Of a stretch of 9,403 nucleotides of DNA, positions 6,317 through 9,403 are shown piece after piece. This stretch comes from Phycisphaerae bacterium (lineage in GTDB: Bacteria > Planctomycetota > Phycisphaerae > Sedimentisphaerales > Anaerobacaceae), in assembly GCA_030667885.1 (NCBI GenBank), contig DAOUVA010000137.1:1-9403 (forward strand), given 5' to 3'. The position numbers and the translations under genes were made by a program. Position 1 is the stretch's first letter. Each line of letters begins with the position of its first letter. The notes under the pieces were generated by a model that was not told the origin of the DNA, did not search any database, and saw only the letters and a program-made list of their open reading frames with translations.

Positions 6317-7538
6317 AAACAATAGCACGATTAATATCAAAAATTGGCATTAAAATCGCAAGAACGATGAATCCGACAATAATCCCCAACACAACAATCA
6401 TTGCCGGCTCAAGCAGCGACGTCAGAGCCTTTACCGTTACCTCAACATCATTATCAAAAGCATCTGCAACATTTGTAAGCCCTTCTTCGATTCCCCCGCT
6501 TTTCTCACCGGCTGAAATCATATGAATAACAATAGGTGGAAAAACTCCGCTTCTTCGGAATGATTCGGCGATCCCCGCACCATGGCTGATCGCATTCTTG
6601 GCTTCATCAACTACGTCGGAAATGACCGTATTACCTATCACCTGCCTGGAAAGGTCAAGTGTTTCAACGATTGAAAGACCGCTGGCTAAAAGTACCGCTA
6701 ATGTTCGTGAAAACCGGGATATTGCTATCTTCTGATTAAGATTGCCGAACAGCGGCAATTTCAATTTTATTCGATCCCAAACTCTTCGGCCTTTTGTTGT
6801 CTTTGACCAAAATATCGGAGCAATTATAATTACAATCAGCATAATTATCAAAAACCAGAAGTAATTCTGAATAAAATTACTGATTCTCATTAACATAACA
6901 GTCGGCCAGGGAAGCTGACGATTCATCTCAAGAAACAGTTTTGTAATACTGGGAATTACATATGTAAATATAAACGCTATGACACTTAGACCCACGATTG
7001 CCATAAATGCCGGATAAGCCATAGCAGCTTTTACCTTATTAGAAAGATTAGTGCGTCTTTCCGCTATTTCAGCCAATCGCAGCAGGACATTTTCCAGAGT
7101 ACCTGTAGCCTCCCCGGCCCTTATCATACTGACGAAGACTTCCGAGAAAACACCCGGGTATTCAGCCATCGCTTTTGCCAGCGGAATACCTTCATTAACC
7201 CTGTCACGTATCGGCGCAAAGATTTTTTCCAAAGGCTGAGTCGATAGCTGCTCAACTAAAGCGGACAAGGCGGGCACAAGCGGAATCCCCGCATGCAGCA
7301 AGGTCGCAAGTTGTCTTATGGCAACCGAGACATCTTTTTGTTTTATCCTGCGAAAGCTGATAGTCCTTGTTCCGGCGCCGAGCTGGCGATGAATATCTTT
7401 CTGCGCACTTGTGATTTCCAGAAGATGCACTTTGGCCGCACGAAGTGTCCTTCTTGCCTCTGCAATTGAAGCCGCATCGATCGTTCCACGTTTCTTTTGG
7501 CCTGTGCTGTTTAACTCTATATATTTAAATAGAGGCAT
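6315..7538 (-). CDS. gspF: Type II secretion system inner-membrane platform protein GspF
   Basis: GspF is the polytopic inner-membrane protein that couples GspE ATP hydrolysis to insertion of pseudopilin subunits. The 407 residues match the family's usual length and the N-terminus MPLFKYIELN is the typical opening. Two repeated T2SSF domains are visible at about 72-194 and 275-397; each carries the paired helices LATLLHAGIPLVPALSAL (77-94) / LAVLLASGLSIVETL (280-294) and the MIRAGEATGTLE (138-149) / MISAGEKSGGIE (340-351) motif. Membrane segments lie at about 173-195, 223-243 and 375-398. The gene follows gspE by 21 nt, with AAGGA (7553-7549) ten bases before the ATG. PilC of type IV pili is homologous, but the flanking gspE and gspG support GspF. 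Confidence 0.97.
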   Translation of the reverse strand: MPLFKYIELNSTGQKKRGTIDAASIAEARRTLRAAKVHLLEITSAQKDIHRQLGAGTRTISFRRIKQKDVSVAIRQLATLLHAGIPLVPALSALVEQLSTQPLEKIFAPIRDRVNEGIPLAKAMAEYPGVFSEVFVSMIRAGEATGTLENVLLRLAEIAERRTNLSNKVKAAMAYPAFMAIVGLSVIAFIFTYVIPSITKLFLEMNRQLPWPTVMLMRISNFIQNYFWFLIIMLIVIIIAPIFWSKTTKGRRVWDRIKLKLPLFGNLNQKIAISRFSRTLAVLLASGLSIVETLDLSRQVIGNTVISDVVDEAKNAISHGAGIAESFRRSGVFPPIVIHMISAGEKSGGIEEGLTNVADAFDNDVEVTVKALTSLLEPAMIVVLGIIVGFIVLAILMPIFDINRAIV

Positions 7539-7559
7539 GTATTATCATTCCTTAATAAA

Positions 7560-9266
7560 TCATACTGCCGCATCCTGTGCCACACGTAGAACTTCTTCAA
7601 TAGTCGTTTCACCTGCAAAGGCTTTTCTTAGACCATCTTGACGCAACGTAAACATACCTTTTTTTATTGCTATCTGTTTTATCAGATTTGAACTGGCATT
7701 CGCCATAATCGATTCTCTTATCTCATCGTCAATCGTCATCAATTCGAATATTCCCTCTCGCCCCATATATCCGGTACCGATACAATTCGGACATCCTTTG
7801 CCTTGATATAGATTTTCTTTACGATGCTGTAATTGGGCATCAAATACTCCCAGCTCTTCTTCACTTGGCGTGTAGGGGGCCTTGCACTGGGGACAGATAA
7901 TCCTTACCAGCCTTTGTGCCATTATCCCTATAACCGAAGAACAAACCAGGTAAGGCTCAATCCCCATATCAATCAAACGGGTTATAGCACTCGCAGAGTC
8001 ATTTGTGTGGAGCGTACTTAAAACCAGATGTCCTGTTAAAGCTGCCTGGATAGCGATTTGGGCGGTTTCAAGATCACGGATTTCTCCAATCATAATTACG
8101 TCCGGGTCCTGCCTGAGAATATGCCGCAGGTAATTTGCGAAAGTCAGGCCTATCTTTGGATGTATTTGCATCTGACCAATCCCGGCAAGCTTGTATTCTA
8201 TCGGGTCCTCAACCGTCATAATGTTCCGAACTTCCGTGTTCAGTTCACCAAGAACACTGTAAAGCGTTGTTGTTTTACCGCTGCCGGTAGGCCCTGTTAA
8301 AAGAATTATCCCGTGAGGTATATGAATAAGTCGGTGAAATTCCTTTTCTGTGTCCGCAGTAAAACCCAACTGGCCGAGGCCGAACCGTGCCCCGCTCTTG
8401 TCCAAAAGTCGAAGAACAACGCGTTCGCCATCAGAACTGGGAACGGTTGAGACCCGGATGTCTATTTCATTTTCACTTATTTTAATTCTGCTTCGCCCAT
8501 CCTGCGGAAGCCTTCGTTCGGCAATGTTTAAATTTGCCATAATTTTCAGGCGTGATACCAACGCAGCAACATACTGCTTCGGAAGAGCAAATTTGTTATG
8601 AAGCACACCGTCTATTCGAAAACGAACAGTCACCTCATCCTCATACGGCTCAATATGTATGTCACTCGCCCGGGCCTGTACTGCCTGAAAAAATATAGTA
8701 TTAACCAATTTAACAACCGGCGCCCTGTTCGCCAGGTCCAAAAGGTCTTCTGAGGCGGACCCCGAAGCCAAACCGGTAAAGTCCATGCTGTCGTCCAGTT
8801 CGGTTAATGCCTCTGTGGCAGAGCCTTCACTTTGATAATAATAGTGGCTAAGTCTGTCTTCAATCACAGAAGACGCACAAATAATCCTCTTGCAGCGAAC
8901 GCCGAGCATTTTAACGACGGCATCAAATGCCATTACATCAAGCGGATCGCTCACAGCAATACTAACCGTTTCCTGGACCCCGTTAAACGGGAGAATCTTG
9001 TGTTTTTTTAAGAATTCAATCGGCAAATTCGCAACTAAGTCTTTGTTGAGTTTTCTCTGTGGTATATTATCTAAATAAGAAAGCCCCCATTGTTGAGCCA
9101 GGGCTTTGAGAACCTCAATCTCAGTGACATGGCCGGCCCTGATTAGTATTCGACCGATTCTCTGGCCTTGTTTTTCATTAGTTTGCAGCAGTAGAGCATC
9201 GGCTAATTGCTGCTCTGCAAGTGAGGTTTGCCTTAATAGTATCTGTCCTAATAATTCCACCTTCAT
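7560..9266 (-). CDS. gspE: Type II secretion system assembly ATPase GspE
   Basis: GspE is the cytoplasmic hexameric ATPase that powers pseudopilus assembly and docks on GspL and GspF. The 568 residues are usual for the longer form. The N-terminal region (about 1-140) is a GspE/MshE-type N-domain with two tandem LG-type motifs (5-28 and 36-59). The PilT/PulE ATPase domain follows: VKLVNTIFFQAVQARASDIHIEP (185-207), Walker A GPTGSGKT (325-332), Asp box TVEDPIEY (351-358), Walker B around DVIMIGEIRD with catalytic E395, and His box HLVLSTLHT (413-421). A zinc-binding tetracysteine is complete: C458-x2-C461, 30 residues, C492-x2-C495. The ATG at 9266 has AAGAG nine bases upstream. It is the first gene of the visible operon. 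PilB/MshE are close relatives; the T2SS call comes from the neighbours. Confidence 0.97.
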   Translation of the reverse strand: MKVELLGQILLRQTSLAEQQLADALLLQTNEKQGQRIGRILIRAGHVTEIEVLKALAQQWGLSYLDNIPQRKLNKDLVANLPIEFLKKHKILPFNGVQETVSIAVSDPLDVMAFDAVVKMLGVRCKRIICASSVIEDRLSHYYYQSEGSATEALTELDDSMDFTGLASGSASEDLLDLANRAPVVKLVNTIFFQAVQARASDIHIEPYEDEVTVRFRIDGVLHNKFALPKQYVAALVSRLKIMANLNIAERRLPQDGRSRIKISENEIDIRVSTVPSSDGERVVLRLLDKSGARFGLGQLGFTADTEKEFHRLIHIPHGIILLTGPTGSGKTTTLYSVLGELNTEVRNIMTVEDPIEYKLAGIGQMQIHPKIGLTFANYLRHILRQDPDVIMIGEIRDLETAQIAIQAALTGHLVLSTLHTNDSASAITRLIDMGIEPYLVCSSVIGIMAQRLVRIICPQCKAPYTPSEEELGVFDAQLQHRKENLYQGKGCPNCIGTGYMGREGIFELMTIDDEIRESIMANASSNLIKQIAIKKGMFTLRQDGLRKAFAGETTIEEVLRVAQDAAV

Positions 9267-9403
9267 ATTCCCATTCTCTTATTTATCGCCGGCCCTGTTC
9301 GTATTCGGTATTAATAGCTGTTCTCGCAGCACGGAATTAGGACTTGATTCCGATTTTCATTAGTGAGCATCTAAAACAAAAAACTTAGTTCCTCTTCAAT
9401 ACC
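9267..9403 (-). other. Upstream stretch before gspE
   Basis: These 137 nt hold no recognisable gene. The part next to gspE contains its likely ribosome site (AAGAG, 9280-9276). A perfect six-base inverted repeat lies at 9332-9352. On the minus strand the last 33 nt of the window are open and end in TAG (9373-9371), which could be the tail of an upstream gene, but ten codons are too few to say. No strong -35/-10 pair was found, so whether the operon starts here or further upstream is open. Confidence 0.5.
9332..9352. repeat. Inverted repeat CGGAAT-N9-ATTCCG upstream of gspE
   Basis: Two perfect six-base arms separated by nine bases lie about 66 nt before the gspE start. The 21-nt span is compatible with a dimeric regulator's operator or a small hairpin in the leader. 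The arms do not extend further and a match of this size can arise by chance, so the functional reading is weak. Confidence 0.35.

Noticed and set aside
9337..9360. Seven-codon minus-strand frame (MKIGIKS) that might be a leader peptide
   Set aside because: It has no ribosome site, and such short frames are expected by chance.
1522..9363. Other plus-strand open frames of 60 to 112 codons across the gsp genes
   Set aside because: All lie opposite strongly supported T2SS genes and show no family motifs, so they are shadow frames.
9371..9400. Promoter-like pair TTGAAG, 17 bases, TTTTAG upstream of gspE
   Set aside because: The -10 element matches the consensus at only about three of six positions; not strong enough to call.
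9371..9403. Possible last ten codons of an upstream gene on the minus strand (ending ELSFLF, stop TAG)
   Set aside because: Too short to identify; other frames end nearby as well, so it cannot be told from chance.
1..9403. CRISPR arrays, tRNA or rRNA genes, insertion sequences, attachment sites
   Set aside because: No regularly spaced repeats, RNA-gene signatures, transposase frames or terminal inverted repeats were seen on reading; the window is nearly filled by the ten genes.

Overview
The window holds the core of a type II secretion system (T2SS; general secretory pathway) operon, read entirely from the minus strand, followed by the first part of a carbamoyltransferase gene. No plus-strand gene is supported: every sizeable plus-strand frame lies antisense to a convincing minus-strand gene.

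Layout in transcription order, from high to low coordinates: a 137-nt upstream stretch (9403-9267) with no recognisable gene and a small inverted repeat; gspE (assembly ATPase); gspF (inner-membrane platform); gspG (major pseudopilin); gspH, gspI, gspJ and gspK (minor pseudopilins); gspL (PilM-like plus PilN-like, membrane-spanning); gspM (PilO-like); a 115-nt intergenic stretch (1003-889); and a NodU/TobZ-type carbamoyltransferase (888-1) cut by the window edge. Gaps inside the gsp operon are 21, 12, 6, 12, 1, -8 (overlap), 52 and 7 nt, so the nine genes are almost certainly one transcript with translational coupling at several junctions.

How the genes work together: GspE hydrolyses ATP in the cytoplasm and drives GspF. 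GspF assembles GspG subunits into a short periplasmic pseudopilus. GspI, GspJ and GspK, with GspH, form its tip. GspL recruits GspE to the membrane and pairs with GspM. The pseudopilus pushes folded periplasmic proteins through the GspD secretin. GspD, GspC and the prepilin peptidase GspO are not in this window. GspD could lie just upstream of gspE, outside the window, or be unlinked.

Organism: a Gram-negative (diderm) bacterium of moderate, somewhat AT-leaning composition. The Ala-Phe-Thr-Leu prepilin cleavage sites, the PilM/PilN-like GspL and the absence of gspC fit non-proteobacterial groups such as Planctomycetota or Omnitrophota better than enterobacteria, but this is inference and the phylum cannot be fixed from the sequence alone.

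I do not see an undescribed system here. The points most worth a second look are a possible c-di-GMP-binding tandem motif at the N-terminus of GspE, the Ala(-1) cleavage sites of two minor pseudopilins, the PilM/PilN-like form of GspL, and the carbamoyltransferase next to a secretion operon.
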